Shown piece by piece: positions 10,902 through 20,780 of a stretch of DNA of 64,000 nucleotides; position 1 is the stretch's first letter, and each line of letters opens with the position of its first letter. The stretch covers positions 303,501 to 367,500 of the forward strand of contig NZ_JRMB01000004.1 of NCBI RefSeq assembly GCF_000759445.1, in the 5' to 3' direction. A program made the position numbers and the translations under genes. Source of the DNA: Pseudomonas lutea (GTDB taxonomy: Bacteria; Pseudomonadota; Gammaproteobacteria; Pseudomonadales; Pseudomonadaceae). The notes beneath the pieces are model-generated. The model was given only the letters and a program-made list of their open reading frames with translations. It did not search any database and was not told the origin of the DNA.

Positions 10902-11117
10902 TTAATACAGACGAACGGCGCGGCGCTGTTCGCGCTGAACTTTCTTGGCGTGACGCTTAACAGCAGCTGCTGCCTTACGCTTACGCTCAGAAGTCGGCTT
11001 CTCGTAAAATTCGCGGCTACGAACTTCAGCCAGAACACCGGCTTTTTCGCAGGAGCGCTTGAAACGACGCAGAGCTACGTCGAAGGGTTCGTTCTCTTTA
11101 ACTTTGACGGCTGGCAT
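10902..11117 (-). CDS. rpsU: 30S ribosomal protein S21
   Basis: The 71-residue highly basic protein ([19 protein letters not shown] start, R-R-A-V-R-L-Y end) is full-length S21, which helps 16S rRNA base-pair with mRNA at initiation. An AAGGTAGC ribosome site lies just before the ATG. It is the first gene of the rpsU-dnaG-rpoD operon and is divergent from tsaD, with 196 bp between the two start codons that must hold both promoters. Confidence 0.98.
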
Positions 11118-11313
11118 CCAGAGCTACCTTCATTCATTACCGGGGTCAACGCTTACTGCAACGCTTGCACTAAGTACGTCGGTTTTTAAGGGTTGCGGAT
11201 GTTAACCCCTTGCTTCGCGGAATGCAAAGCCTCTGATCGAAAAGCACTGGTCGCAGGCATGAGCGGCGACTATTATGCGCGCCTTCGAATTCAGCCCCCA
11301 CAAGGCGTACCCC

Positions 11314-12339
11314 ATGCTAGTACTGGGAATGGAAACTTCCTGCGATGAGACCGGCGTTGCGCTGTACGACAGCGATCGCGGGCTGCTTGCCGATGCCTTA
11401 TTCAGCCAGATCGACCTGCATCGCCTCTATGGTGGTGTGGTACCTGAGCTCGCCTCCCGCGATCACGTAAAACGCATGCTGCCCTTGATCCGTCAGGTGT
11501 TGGCGGAGGCAGACTGCGCCGTGACCGAGATCGATGCCATCGCTTATACCGCCGGTCCCGGCCTGGTCGGCGCGCTGCTGGTAGGTGCTTCATGCGCCCA
11601 GGCATTGGCGTTCGCCTGGGACATCCCGGCACTGGGCGTCCACCACATGGAAGGGCACTTGCTGGCACCCATGCTGGAAGAGAATCCGCCTCAATTCCCG
11701 TTCGTCGCTTTGTTGGTATCGGGTGGTCACACCCAGCTCGTTCGCGTCGATGGCATCGGCTTGTATGAGCTGCTCGGCGAGACGCTGGACGATGCCGCGG
11801 GCGAAGCCTTCGACAAAACGGCAAAGATGATGGGCCTGAATTACCCTGGCGGTCCTGAAATCTCGCGCCTGGCGCAATCCGGCATAGCAGGACGGTTCCT
11901 TTTTCCGCGTCCGATGACGGATCGCCCGGGGCTGGATTTCAGCTTCAGCGGTCTTAAGACGTTCTCGCTCAACACCTGGCAGCAATGCCAGAGCGCTGGG
12001 GACGACAGCGAGCAAACCCGTTGCGACATCTCGCTGGCCTTCCAGCAGGCGGTGGTGGACACTTTGACCATCAAGTGCAAACGCGCGCTCAAGCAGACCG
12101 GGCTCAAGCGGCTGGTCATCGCCGGTGGTGTGAGCGCGAACAAAGCGTTGCGCCAGTCACTGGAGCAGATGCTCGATGGTGTGGGCGGGAACGTCTACTA
12201 CGCGCGACCTGAGTTTTGTACTGACAACGGCGCCATGATCGCGTTTGCCGGGTGTCAGCGTTTGCAGGCCGGGCAGAAGGAAGGTCTAAGCATCTCGGTG
12301 CAGGCGCGCTGGCCGATGGAGCAACTTCCCGGGCTTTGA
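11314..12339 (+). CDS. tsaD: tRNA N6-threonylcarbamoyladenosine transferase TsaD
   Basis: I start at the ATG at 11314 ([13 protein letters not shown]) rather than the longer frame from 11275, because the family begins exactly here and the length of 341 residues matches. TsaD transfers the threonylcarbamoyl group to A37 of ANN-decoding tRNAs, together with TsaB and TsaE. The metal-binding motif H-M-E-G-H is seen at residues 111-115, followed by S-G-G-H-T-Q-L and a C-terminal D-N-G-A-M-I-A segment. It is divergent from rpsU, as in other gamma-proteobacteria, and convergent with plsY. Confidence 0.97.
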   Translation: MLVLGMETSCDETGVALYDSDRGLLADALFSQIDLHRLYGGVVPELASRDHVKRMLPLIRQVLAEADCAVTEIDAIAYTAGPGLVGALLVGASCAQALAFAWDIPALGVHHMEGHLLAPMLEENPPQFPFVALLVSGGHTQLVRVDGIGLYELLGETLDDAAGEAFDKTAKMMGLNYPGGPEISRLAQSGIAGRFLFPRPMTDRPGLDFSFSGLKTFSLNTWQQCQSAGDDSEQTRCDISLAFQQAVVDTLTIKCKRALKQTGLKRLVIAGGVSANKALRQSLEQMLDGVGGNVYYARPEFCTDNGAMIAFAGCQRLQAGQKEGLSISVQARWPMEQLPGL

Positions 12340-12383
12340 CAGCGAGCCGCACCGCAACCCTGCAGATTTTTACGGGCGATCAA

Positions 12384-12953
12384 TCAAAAATGCCGTTCGC
12401 GCCCGGCAAACAGGTCGCGTAGATTCCCCCGATGCCGCCAGACGATGAGCAAGGTCAACACACTCATCGGTAGCAACGCGTGGGGTTCCTGCCATGCCAG
12501 AAGAGGCAGCGTCAGAGGCGTGGCAATCAGCGATGCCAGTGAGCTGGTGCGGGTCAGGTAAAAGGTCAGCAGCCAGGCGCCAACGGCGAGCAGGGCGGCT
12601 GGCGGATACAGGGCGAGTAACATGCCGGCGGCTGTGGCCACGCCCTTGCCGCCACGAAATCGAAAATACAGTGGGAATAGATGACCCAGGACTGCGCACA
12701 GTCCGACCCAGGCCTGCAGGCGTGGATCCAGGCCCAGTCCACTGGCGATCAGCACCGGGATCATCCCCTTGCAAACATCGCCGATCAGGGTCAGTACGGC
12801 GAGTTTTTTACCCGCCAGGCGCAGCATGTTGGTGGCGCCGGCGTTACCCGAACCACTGGCGCGCGGGTCCGGGCGACCGGTTATGCGGCTAAGCAGGATG
12901 GCAAAGGACAGCGAACCGAGCAGGTAGGCGAGGACCGCCAGTAACCAAAACAT
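12384..12953 (-). CDS. plsY: glycerol-3-phosphate acyltransferase PlsY
   Basis: The preferred start is the ATG at 12953 ([14 protein letters not shown]), giving 189 residues. An ATG nine bases upstream is also possible. The protein is an integral membrane enzyme that acylates glycerol-3-phosphate from acyl-phosphate, the first step of phospholipid synthesis. It has about five hydrophobic helices and the family loops S-G-N-A-G-A-T-N (near residue 37), G-D-x-x-K-G and the basic [10 protein letters not shown]. It is divergent from folB, whose start lies 75 bp away. Confidence 0.95.
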   Translation of the reverse strand: MFWLLAVLAYLLGSLSFAILLSRITGRPDPRASGSGNAGATNMLRLAGKKLAVLTLIGDVCKGMIPVLIASGLGLDPRLQAWVGLCAVLGHLFPLYFRFRGGKGVATAAGMLLALYPPAALLAVGAWLLTFYLTRTSSLASLIATPLTLPLLAWQEPHALLPMSVLTLLIVWRHRGNLRDLFAGRERHF

Positions 12954-13027
12954 GCTAACCATTCCGGGCGAGTTTGCCCTGATTCTAACGGCGCATTGCG
13001 CCCTTGTCGTGCAGCGGAGAGACAGGC

Positions 13028-13381
13028 TTGGACATAGTTTTCATTGAGGGTCTGGAGGTCGATACCGTCATCGGCGCCTACGACTGGGAGCGTGGCATTC
13101 GCCAGTGCCTGCGTCTGGACCTGAGCTTTGCCTGGGACAATCGACCTGCTGCGGCTGATGATGACCTGAGCAAGGCGCTCGACTACGCGAGCGTGTCAGC
13201 GCGGATCCAGGCATTTGCCGAAGCCTCTCAGTTCCAGTTGGTCGAGACCTTTGCCGAGCGGCTGGCGCACGTGCTGATGAGTGAATTCGGGATTCCCTGG
13301 CTGCGCCTCAAGTTGACCAAGCCAGGGGCCGTACCTGCGGCGAAGGGCGTTGGCGTGGAGATCGAGCGCGGATGCCGCTGA
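13028..13381 (+). CDS. folB: dihydroneopterin aldolase FolB (TTG start)
   Basis: FolB converts 7,8-dihydroneopterin to 6-hydroxymethyl-dihydropterin in folate synthesis. The likely start is the TTG at 13028, with GGAG at 13016-13019, because the conserved domain begins right after it ([10 protein letters not shown]). This gives 117 residues. A longer frame from 13004 has no ribosome site. Family features include [12 protein letters not shown] and the C-terminal L-T-K-P-G-A-V with the lysine expected in the active site. The stop overlaps the start of the folK-like gene by 10 bp, so the two pterin enzymes are translationally coupled. Confidence 0.95.
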   Translation: MDIVFIEGLEVDTVIGAYDWERGIRQCLRLDLSFAWDNRPAAADDDLSKALDYASVSARIQAFAEASQFQLVETFAERLAHVLMSEFGIPWLRLKLTKPGAVPAAKGVGVEIERGCR

Positions 13382-13899
13382 CACGGGTGTTTCTGGGGCT
13401 GGGCAGCAACATCGACCGAGAGCGAAACTTGGGCGCGGGACTTGATGCGCTTGCAGACTTCCTCCTCGACATGACCTGCTCTCCGGTGTTTGAAAGCCAT
13501 CCTGTGGGCATCAAGAGCGGGCCGTTTATAAATCTGGTGGTCTCGGCGCTGACGAATTTGCCCCTCATGGAGCTGGATCGCCGGTTGAAATTCATCGAAG
13601 CCGACAACGGTCGTTATGCGCCTGATCGCAAGGGGTTGCCGCTGGATATCGACGTGCTGCTCTTCGATGATCAGGTCGGCAACTTCGATGGTTTGATCTT
13701 GCCGCGCGCCGAAATTCTCAAGAACGCGTTCGTATTATGGCCGCTGTCCCTGATCGCGCCGCAGCGTCTGCACCCCGAAGCCGGTGTGTCGTTCGCCCGG
13801 CTGTGGGCTGACGCGAACATCGATCAGAAGCTTTGGCCGGTTGCCTTTGAATGGCGGGGCGAGCCACTGACGCCGCCGGCGCTGCTCGCTTCCGTTTAA
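13372..13899 (+). CDS. folK: HPPK family protein (FolK paralogue, divergent active site)
   Basis: The 175-residue protein belongs to the 6-hydroxymethyl-7,8-dihydropterin pyrophosphokinase family. It has the N-terminal L-G-L-G-S-N-I motif, F-E-S-H-P-V-G, the metal-binding aspartates in L-D-I-D-V-L-L-F and a C-terminal A-F-V-L-W-P-L. The usual signature is G-P-R-T-L-D-L-D. Here the run is K-G-L-P-L-D-I-D, so the arginine that takes part in catalysis in E. coli HPPK appears replaced by leucine. It overlaps folB. Many pseudomonads have another folK elsewhere, so this could be a low-activity or specialised copy, which is inference. Confidence 0.85.
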   Translation: MPLTRVFLGLGSNIDRERNLGAGLDALADFLLDMTCSPVFESHPVGIKSGPFINLVVSALTNLPLMELDRRLKFIEADNGRYAPDRKGLPLDIDVLLFDDQVGNFDGLILPRAEILKNAFVLWPLSLIAPQRLHPEAGVSFARLWADANIDQKLWPVAFEWRGEPLTPPALLASV

Positions 13900-13947
13900 C
13901 GGGGCAGTCAAGACGCGCAGGGGTTGCCAATCAGGCGACCCGCTCAC

Positions 13948-15177
13948 CTAATGTTGATAGGACGCCTTGTACACCTTCAATGTGTCCAGTCGCTCGCGCT
14001 TAAGCGCCTCACCCAGCTGCAGACCCTGATAACCCTTCTCCAGCAGCGGTTGGGCTGCAACCTGGCGCGCCGCTGCGGCAGCGCCGCGCAGGTATTCGGC
14101 CTGCGGATAGGTGCGGTCTTCAAAGCCCTTGCGCCCACGTGCGTCCATTTCGCAGGCGGCAATGAACTCCTCGAACCGTTGGGGGCGACGGTAGATGTCA
14201 AAACTCTGCAGCAGATCCAGTAATGCCGAGGGCTTGAGTTCCAGAGCCCGGTGGCCATGGGTATGAAATTCGCCAACCAGTAACGCCAGTTCCTGACAGT
14301 CCCTCGGCACCTTGAAGCGCAGATTCACTGCCTTGATCGCTTTGAGTCCCGTGTGTTCATGGCCGATGTGGGAGGGCCATTCCTCTGGCGGCGTGAGCCC
14401 TTTTCCTACGTCGTGCAGCAAGCACGCCCAACGAACGCTCAGCGGCTGATGGTGTACGGCACATTGACGTAACACGCTGAGGACATGGGCGCCGGTGTCG
14501 ATTTCCGGGTGGTGCGCTTCGGGTTGTGGCACGCCGAACAGTGCGTCGATCTCAGGCATCAGCACGGTCAGAGCACCGCACGCTTGTAACACCTCGATGA
14601 ACACCTGGGGTTCGTTTTCCATGAGTGCCCGGGAGATTTCCTTCCAGCTGCGCTCGGGAGTCAGCGCCTGAAGCTCGCCTGATTCGCTCAATTGGCGCAT
14701 CAATTCCAGAGTCTGTGGCGCGATGGTGAAACCGTCTGCGGCATAACGCGCGGCGAAGCGAGCGACGCGCAGAACGCGTAAGGGATCTTCGGCGAACGCC
14801 GGTGAAACGTGACGCAAAACCTTTGCTTCCAAATCCTGCTGCCCGTGATAAGGGTCAGTCAATTGGCCATTCTTGTCTTCCGCAATCGCATTGATGGTCA
14901 GGTCTCTGCGGATCAGATCCTGCTCTAGCGTGACGTCGGGATCAGCGTGAAAGACGAAGCCGCCATAGCCTTTGCCCGTCTTGCGCTCGGTGCGCGCCAA
15001 GGCATATTCCTCGCCGGTAAGCGGGTGCAGGAACACCGGAAAATCCGTCCCTACTGGGCGATAGCCCTTGACCAGCATTTCCTCGGTCGACGCGCCTACT
15101 ACCACCCAGTCGACATCGGTGACCGGCTTGCCAAGCAGGCGATCGCGAACCGCGCCGCCAACTTTATAAATCTGCAT
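13948..15177 (-). CDS. cca: multifunctional CCA-adding enzyme (tRNA nucleotidyltransferase with HD domain)
   Basis: The 409-residue enzyme adds or repairs the 3'-CCA of tRNAs. The N-terminal nucleotidyltransferase domain has G-G-A-V-R-D at residues 7-12 and the metal-binding D21 and D23 in T-D-V-D-W. The [12 protein letters not shown] segment follows. The C-terminal half contains an HD phosphohydrolase domain (L-L-H-D-V-G-K-G and nearby histidines), as in the E. coli-type enzyme with phosphatase and 2',3'-cyclic phosphodiesterase activity. It is convergent with folK and lies 69 bp downstream of the spoVR-like gene. Confidence 0.97.
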   Translation of the reverse strand: MQIYKVGGAVRDRLLGKPVTDVDWVVVGASTEEMLVKGYRPVGTDFPVFLHPLTGEEYALARTERKTGKGYGGFVFHADPDVTLEQDLIRRDLTINAIAEDKNGQLTDPYHGQQDLEAKVLRHVSPAFAEDPLRVLRVARFAARYAADGFTIAPQTLELMRQLSESGELQALTPERSWKEISRALMENEPQVFIEVLQACGALTVLMPEIDALFGVPQPEAHHPEIDTGAHVLSVLRQCAVHHQPLSVRWACLLHDVGKGLTPPEEWPSHIGHEHTGLKAIKAVNLRFKVPRDCQELALLVGEFHTHGHRALELKPSALLDLLQSFDIYRRPQRFEEFIAACEMDARGRKGFEDRTYPQAEYLRGAAAAARQVAAQPLLEKGYQGLQLGEALKRERLDTLKVYKASYQH

Positions 15178-15246
15178 AAAAAAGCCTCCGTGAGGGCGAC
15201 AGGATAAACCTTAAGTCGCGATCGCGGAGGCTGAAACACTCATGGG

Positions 15247-16809
15247 TTATAAGTGGACGACCGCCATATCCAGCCGGGGATATTCACTGTCAGCGTGTTC
15301 GCTTCTCGGTGGCACGTGGTGGACTTTCATGACCTGATCGCCTTGCAGCGTCTCCAGGTGGATGTCGAAACCCCACAGCCGGTGCAGATGTTTCAACACC
15401 TCGTCCGTGGAATCTCCCAAGGGTTTGCGGTCGTGTTGTTGATGGCGCAGGGTCAGCGAGCGATCGCCGCGACGGTCGATGCTGTAGATCTGCACATTGG
15501 GTTCGCGATTGCCGAGGTTGTATTGCGCAGCGAGGGTTTCACGAATGATCTTGTAGCCGGGTTCGTCATGGATGGCGGGCACCAGCAGATCGTCCTTCTG
15601 GTCATCGTCCAGAATGCTGAACAGTTTCAGATCGCGGATAACCTTGGGTGACAAGTATTGCAGGATGAAGCTCTCGTCCTTGAAGCTACTCATCGCAAAT
15701 TTCACCGCCGTGAGCCAGTCGGTGCCTGCGAGATCGGGGAACCAGTGATAGTCCTCTTCGGTTGGGTGCTCGCACATCCGCCGAATGTCCTGATACATGG
15801 CGAAGCCTAATGTGTAGGGATTGATGCCGCTGTAGTAGGGACTGTCGAACCCCGGCTGAAAGACCACGCTGGTGTGGGATGTCAGGAATTCGAGCATGAA
15901 GCCGTCAGTCACCAGACCTTCATCGTACAGATCGTTTATCAGGGTGTAGTGCCAGAACGTCGCCCAACCTTCGTTCATGACCTGGGTCTGACGTTGGGGA
16001 TAAAAGTACTGCGCGATCTTGCGCACGATGCGCACCACTTCGCGCTGCCATGGCTCCAGTAACGGCGCGTGCTTTTCAATGAAGTAGAGAATGTTTTCCT
16101 GCGGCTCGGCCGGGAAGCGGGAGTAGTCTTCCTTGTCGCTCTTGCTTGCGCTCTTTGGAATGGTTCGCCACAGATCGTTGATCTGTTTCTGCAGATGTTC
16201 TTCTCTGTCGGCCATGCGCCGGCGCTCTTCTTCCGCCGATATCGGGTAGGGCCGTTTGTATCGGTCAACTCCGTAATTCATCAGGGCGTGGCAAGAGTCC
16301 AGCAGGTCCTCTACAGCGTCGATGCCATGGCGTTCTTCGCACTGCATGATGTATTGCTTGGCAAAAACAAGGTAATCAATGATCGAGCTGGCGTCGGTCC
16401 AGGTGCGGAACAGGTAGTTGCCCTTGAAGAAGCTGTTGTGCCCGTAGCAGGCGTGCGCGACGACCAGTGCCTGCATACAGATCGTATTCTCTTCCATCAG
16501 ATAGGCGATACACGGATCTGAATTGATGACGATCTCATACGCCAGGCCCATCTGACCCCGGGAATAGGACTTTTCGGTGCTGAGGAAGTGTTTGCCGTAG
16601 GACCAGTGGTGATAGCCCAAGGGCATGCCAACGGATGCATACGCGTCCATCATCTGCTCGGCAGTGATGACTTCAATCTGGTTGGGGTAAGTGTCCAGCG
16701 CGTAACGTTCAGCGATGCGACTGATCTCCCGGTCGTAGGCCTGGATCAGTTCGAACGTCCATTCTGAACCCGTGGAAAGGGGTTGGCGCTTCTGCTCTCT
16801 AGCGGTCAT
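15247..16809 (-). CDS. SpoVR family protein (YcgB-like)
   Basis: The 520-residue protein is a full-length SpoVR/YcgB homologue, recognisable from [13 protein letters not shown] near the start and from conserved histidine-rich blocks such as [11 protein letters not shown] and [10 protein letters not shown]. In Bacillus the family is linked to spore cortex formation, but most members are in non-sporulating proteobacteria and the biochemical role is unknown. Its ATG overlaps the stop of the yeaH-like gene by four bases. It is the last gene of the prkA-yeaH-spoVR operon, a module tied to stationary phase and starvation in E. coli (yeaG, yeaH, ycgB). Confidence 0.93.
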   Translation of the reverse strand: MTAREQKRQPLSTGSEWTFELIQAYDREISRIAERYALDTYPNQIEVITAEQMMDAYASVGMPLGYHHWSYGKHFLSTEKSYSRGQMGLAYEIVINSDPCIAYLMEENTICMQALVVAHACYGHNSFFKGNYLFRTWTDASSIIDYLVFAKQYIMQCEERHGIDAVEDLLDSCHALMNYGVDRYKRPYPISAEEERRRMADREEHLQKQINDLWRTIPKSASKSDKEDYSRFPAEPQENILYFIEKHAPLLEPWQREVVRIVRKIAQYFYPQRQTQVMNEGWATFWHYTLINDLYDEGLVTDGFMLEFLTSHTSVVFQPGFDSPYYSGINPYTLGFAMYQDIRRMCEHPTEEDYHWFPDLAGTDWLTAVKFAMSSFKDESFILQYLSPKVIRDLKLFSILDDDQKDDLLVPAIHDEPGYKIIRETLAAQYNLGNREPNVQIYSIDRRGDRSLTLRHQQHDRKPLGDSTDEVLKHLHRLWGFDIHLETLQGDQVMKVHHVPPRSEHADSEYPRLDMAVVHL

Positions 16810-18077
16810 GTCACTAACCTGCGCTGGAAGAGTTCACGGAACACCGGATAGATATCACCGGCAGAGACCAGCTGCTGCTGGGCGAACGTGTCGGCAAACG
16901 CTTCGCCGATGCGCTCGTATTCAAACCACAGCGCCTGATGTTCGCGCGGCGTGATTTCGACATAGGTGTAGTACTGCACGAAAGGCATGATCTGTTTGAT
17001 CAGGATGTCGCGGCAGATGGGCGAATCATCGTTCCAGTTATCGCCGTCCGATGCCTGCGCCGCGTAGATGTTCCATTCGTTGGTGGGGTAACGCTCGGCC
17101 ATGATCTCTTGCATGAGTTTCAAGGCGCTTGAAACGATAGTGCCGCCGGTTTCCCGCGAATAGAAAAACTCTTCCTCATCGACTTCCCGCGCGCTGGTGT
17201 GGTGCCGGATGAAGACCACTTCGATTTTGTCGTAGTTACGCTTGAGGAATAGATAGAGCAGGATGAAGAAGCGTTTGGCGATGTCCTTGGTTGCCTGGGT
17301 CATGGACCCGGAAACATCCATCAGGCAGAACATCACCGCTTTGGAGCTGGGATTGGGTTGTTTGACCAATAGATTGTATTTGAGGTCAAAAGTGTCGAGG
17401 TAAGGCACCCGACGGATACGCGCCTGAAGTTTTTCAGCTTCGATTTCCAGTTCCTGGATGTCGCCGAAGTTATCGGGCTCTTCAATCTTCAAACGGTCCA
17501 GCTCAGCCAGCACTTGTCGGAGTTTCGCCCGGCTGCTGCCGGACAACGCGATACGCCGGGCGTGTGCCGAGCGTAGCGTTCGAATGATGTTGATGCGCGA
17601 TGGATTGCCTTCGTTGCTGATGCCTGCGCGAACGGTCTTGAACGTGTCGGTGCCCGTGAGGTTACGTTTGACCAGATTAGGCAGTTCCAGGTCTTCGAAC
17701 ATGAACTCCAGAAACTCTTCCTGAGTGATCTGAAACACAAACTCATCCATGCCTTCGCCGGAATTGCCCGCTTTGCCTGGTCCTTTGCCACCGCCGCCAC
17801 CTTGGGGGCGTGCGATGTGCTCTCCTGTGGTGAATTCCTTGTTTCCCGGATGCACAACCGTTTGCTTGCCGCCACGGCCATGGTGCAGAACCGGTTCGTC
17901 TATATCCCGGCCCGGAATACTGATCTGCTCACCGTGCTCCATGTCGGTGATTGAGCGCCGGCTAACGGCTTCTTCGACTGCTTTCTTGATGTGATCACGG
18001 TAACGACGCAAAAAGCGCTGCCGATTTACCGTGCTCTTGTTCTTGCCATTGAGACGTCGGTCGATCACATAGCTCAT
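16806..18077 (-). CDS. yeaH: DUF444 family protein, YeaH/YhbH-like (vWA domain)
   Basis: The 423-residue protein begins [20 protein letters not shown], a typical YeaH start with a basic RNA- or nucleotide-contacting look, though its function is unproven. A glycine-rich linker (G-G-G-G-K-G-P-G-K) lies near residue 95. The C-terminal half is a von Willebrand A-type domain with the metal-site motif D-V-S-G-S-M. The gene sits between prkA and the spoVR-like gene and overlaps the latter by four bases. In E. coli the YeaG kinase and YeaH are coexpressed under starvation. The 118-bp gap to prkA contains a REP-like hairpin. Confidence 0.93.
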   Translation of the reverse strand: MSYVIDRRLNGKNKSTVNRQRFLRRYRDHIKKAVEEAVSRRSITDMEHGEQISIPGRDIDEPVLHHGRGGKQTVVHPGNKEFTTGEHIARPQGGGGGKGPGKAGNSGEGMDEFVFQITQEEFLEFMFEDLELPNLVKRNLTGTDTFKTVRAGISNEGNPSRINIIRTLRSAHARRIALSGSSRAKLRQVLAELDRLKIEEPDNFGDIQELEIEAEKLQARIRRVPYLDTFDLKYNLLVKQPNPSSKAVMFCLMDVSGSMTQATKDIAKRFFILLYLFLKRNYDKIEVVFIRHHTSAREVDEEEFFYSRETGGTIVSSALKLMQEIMAERYPTNEWNIYAAQASDGDNWNDDSPICRDILIKQIMPFVQYYTYVEITPREHQALWFEYERIGEAFADTFAQQQLVSAGDIYPVFRELFQRRLVT

Positions 18078-18090
18078 AGGCCCCTCCGGG

Positions 18091-18194
18091 GAGCTTCAAG
18101 TTGTGAGCTTCAAGCTGCAAGTCGAAGCAGTACTCTGAATATCAGATTTGACGTGCTTTTTTCTTGCAGCTTGTCGCTTGACGCTTGCAGCTGC
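18091..18194. repeat. intergenic inverted repeat of AAGCTGCAAG type
   Basis: The gap between yeaH and prkA contains two arms rich in CTTCAAG and CTGCAAG units, with the left arm at 18091-18121 and the right arm at 18163-18193. The 11-base unit CTTGCAGCTTG in the right arm is the exact complement of CAAGCTGCAAG in the left arm, and the outer parts match imperfectly. It is probably a dispersed, REP-like palindrome of the kind common in Pseudomonas intergenic DNA. It may fold in the prkA-yeaH transcript and alter relative expression. Confidence 0.6.
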
Positions 18195-18195
18195 C

Positions 18196-20118
18196 TTACT
18201 GCGATTTCCGGACCCGTAGGTACCATTCAGAAAGTAGCCGTACCTGCTTGTCGGTATAGCCCCGCTCGACCATTCGTGTGACGAAATCGTTGTGTTTTTG
18301 CTGGTCCTCCTTGCTGGCCTTGGCGTTGAAGCTGATGACGGGCAGCAAGTCCTCGGTGTTGGAGAACATCTTCTTCTCGATCACCACCCGCAGCTTCTCG
18401 TAGCTCAGCCAGGTTGGATTTTTGCCATTGTTATTCGCACGGGCACGCAGCACGAAGTTGACGATCTCGTTGCGGAAGTCTTTCGGGTTACTGATGCCAG
18501 CCGGTTTTTCGATTTTCTCCAATTCTTCATTCAGCGCGATGCGGTTGAGGATCTCGCCCGTTTCCGGATCGCGGTATTCCTGATCCTGAATCCAGAAGTC
18601 CGCGTACAAAACGTAGCGATCAAAGATGTTCTGGCCGTACTCGCTGTAAGACTCGAGGTAGGCAGTCTGTATTTCTTTGCCGATGAACTCGATGTAGCGC
18701 GGCGCCAGATACTCTTTGAGGAATCGCAAATAGCGCTCGCGGGTTTCCGCCTGGAATTGCTCCTGTTCGATCTGTTGCTCCAGAACGTACAGCAAGTGAA
18801 CCGGGTTGGCAGCGATTTCGTGAGGGTCGAAGTTGAATACCTTCGAGAGGATCTTGAACGCGAATCGGGTCGAAAGACCATTCATGCCCTCGTCGACGCC
18901 AGCGCTGTCGCGGTATTCCTGAATCGATTTGGCTTTAGGATCGGTGTCTTTGAGGTTTTCGCCGTCGTACACCCTCATCTTCGAATAGATGTTGGAGTTG
19001 TCCGGCTCCTTAAGACGTGACAGTACCGTAAATTGCGCCAGCATCTTCAGCGTGTCGGGAGCACAGTGCGCCTTGGCCAGCGAACTGTTGAATAGCAATT
19101 TATCGTAGATCTTGATCTCGTCACTGACGCGCAGGCAGTACGGTACTTTGACGATGTAAATCCGGTCGATAAACGCTTCGTTGTTCTTGTTGTTACGGAA
19201 ACTGTGCCATTCCGACTCATTGGAGTGGGCCAGCAATATGCCGGTGAACGGAATCGCGCCGAGCCCTTCGGTACTGTTGTAATTGCCTTCCTGAGTGGCC
19301 GTTAGTAGTGGATGAAGCACCTTGATGGGCGCCTTGAACATCTCCACAAATTCCATCAAGCCTTGGTTGGCCCGGCACAGTGCGCCCGAGTAGCTGTAAG
19401 CATCAGCGTCGTTCTGTGGGTACTCTTCAAGCTTGCGGATATCAACTTTACCCACAAGCGCCGATATGTCCTGGTTGTTTTCGTCACCGGGCTCGGTCTT
19501 GGCGACGGCAATTTGGTTGAGAATGGAAGGGTAGAGCTTGACCACCTTGAACTGGCTGATATCTCCGCCAAACTCTGCCAGACGTTTGGTCGCCCAGGGC
19601 GACATGATGGTATTCAGATAGCGGCGCGGGATGCCGTAGTCCTCTTCGAGGATCGTCCCGTCTTCGCCAGGTTTGAACAGGCCCAGGGGCGATTCGAAAA
19701 CCGGGGAGCCCTTGATGGCATAGAAAGGTATTTTTTCAACGAGCTGTTTGAGTTTTTCGGCCAGGGACGATTTGCCGCCGCCCACCGGGCCAAGCAGGTA
19801 AAGGATCTGCTTTTTCTCTTCCAGGCCCTGCGCGGCATGACGGAAGTACGACACGATTTGCTCGATGCAGTCCTCCATGCCGTGAAAGTCCTCGAACGCC
19901 GGATAGCGCCGAATCACCTTGTTGGAGAAGATCCTGGATAACCTGGAGTTGGTCGACGTGTCGAACAATTCAGGCTCGCCGATGGCCATGAGCAAACGTT
20001 CTGCCGCGGACGCGTATGCACTGCGATCGGTTTTGCAGAGCTCAAGATACTCCTGCAGCGAGAGCTCTTCCTGCCGTGTCGATTCAAAGCGTTGTTGGAA
20101 GTGGCTAAAAATACTCAT
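18196..20118 (-). CDS. prkA: PrkA family serine protein kinase (YeaG-like)
   Basis: I start at the ATG at 20118 (MSIFSHFQQRFES), giving 640 residues, the usual PrkA length. The longer frame upstream adds 30 unrelated residues. The N-terminal AAA-type domain contains a Walker A motif G-P-V-G-G-G-K-S-S near residue 105, and the C-terminal half is the PrkA kinase-related domain. In Bacillus and E. coli the family is linked to sporulation control or to nitrogen starvation and stationary phase, and kinase activity has been reported. It heads a three-gene operon with the yeaH-like and spoVR-like genes. Confidence 0.94.
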   Translation of the reverse strand: MSIFSHFQQRFESTRQEELSLQEYLELCKTDRSAYASAAERLLMAIGEPELFDTSTNSRLSRIFSNKVIRRYPAFEDFHGMEDCIEQIVSYFRHAAQGLEEKKQILYLLGPVGGGKSSLAEKLKQLVEKIPFYAIKGSPVFESPLGLFKPGEDGTILEEDYGIPRRYLNTIMSPWATKRLAEFGGDISQFKVVKLYPSILNQIAVAKTEPGDENNQDISALVGKVDIRKLEEYPQNDADAYSYSGALCRANQGLMEFVEMFKAPIKVLHPLLTATQEGNYNSTEGLGAIPFTGILLAHSNESEWHSFRNNKNNEAFIDRIYIVKVPYCLRVSDEIKIYDKLLFNSSLAKAHCAPDTLKMLAQFTVLSRLKEPDNSNIYSKMRVYDGENLKDTDPKAKSIQEYRDSAGVDEGMNGLSTRFAFKILSKVFNFDPHEIAANPVHLLYVLEQQIEQEQFQAETRERYLRFLKEYLAPRYIEFIGKEIQTAYLESYSEYGQNIFDRYVLYADFWIQDQEYRDPETGEILNRIALNEELEKIEKPAGISNPKDFRNEIVNFVLRARANNNGKNPTWLSYEKLRVVIEKKMFSNTEDLLPVISFNAKASKEDQQKHNDFVTRMVERGYTDKQVRLLSEWYLRVRKSQ

Positions 20119-20353
20119 GACGTCACCTCGCTCGATACGTGGAGCCGGCGGCGGATCGTCAGTTGATGCTGGATGGACGCCGATCACTCGGCTCCCATTA
20201 CCCCCCAAACACCATAAAAGTAGCGACCGATGACCCGCGCGCCGGTGTACCGGCTCTCCCCTGATTCGGATGGCCTGAGGCTAAGAGTAGTTCGGATTCG
20301 GGCACAGAAAGAAGCGATCCACATGAACAGGGAGTACCCGTTCGTCAGATCAG

Positions 20354-20386
20354 GGCGCGAGCCCGCGTAGGACGCGGGATAGCGCC
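20354..20386 (-). terminator. hairpin downstream of glpE
   Basis: CCCGCGT pairs with ACGCGGG around a three-base loop, and an outer GGCGC/GCGCC stem extends it beyond a small internal loop. It lies 20 bp past the glpE stop and could end the lptD-to-glpE run. No T-run follows, so intrinsic termination is uncertain. Confidence 0.45.
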
Positions 20387-20405
20387 TGGCAAATATTTTT
20401 ACGAT

Positions 20406-20726
20406 TCAGCCTTGAGCGGTTTCGTACGGAAATTGGTTTTTCCACAGCTCAAACCCGCCGTCCATGCTGTAGACCTCAGAGAAGCCCTGGCCTGCAAGAT
20501 AGGCGGCTGCGCTCTGACTGGAGTTGCCGTGGTAGCAAAGTACGACCAACGGTTTGTCCAGATCAGCCTGCTGGATGAAGTCGGCGATGGAATGATTATC
20601 GAGGTGGTGCGACCCCGGGATGTGATGGGTGGCATAGGTCTGCGCATCGCGCACGTCTACCAGCACAGCGCCATTCTCGCGCAGGGCATGGACTTGTTCG
20701 GGTGAGATGCGTTTGAAGTCGGTCAT
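20406..20726 (-). CDS. glpE: thiosulfate sulfurtransferase GlpE (single-domain rhodanese)
   Basis: The 106-residue protein is a stand-alone rhodanese domain that moves sulfane sulfur from thiosulfate to cyanide or dithiols. The catalytic cysteine is C64 in the active-site loop C-Y-H-G-N-S-S, and the N-terminal V-L-V-D-V-R-D and H-I-P-G-S-H-H segments are typical. Length and sequence match GlpE rather than a tandem-domain enzyme. It follows apaH by 54 bp on the same strand and seems to be the last gene of the lptD-surA-pdxA-rsmA-apaG-apaH cluster. Confidence 0.93.
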   Translation of the reverse strand: MTDFKRISPEQVHALRENGAVLVDVRDAQTYATHHIPGSHHLDNHSIADFIQQADLDKPLVVLCYHGNSSQSAAAYLAGQGFSEVYSMDGGFELWKNQFPYETAQG

Positions 20727-20780
20727 GGCTCGGGCTCCTGGGCCGTTGGGTCCTCGAACGGTCGAGAACGTAGGAAAAAG

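Noticed and set aside
20119..20405. Sigma-54 promoter for the prkA operon
   Set aside because: NtrC/sigma-54 control is known for the E. coli homologue, so I looked for a GG-N10-GC type site on the minus strand upstream of prkA. I found no convincing one.
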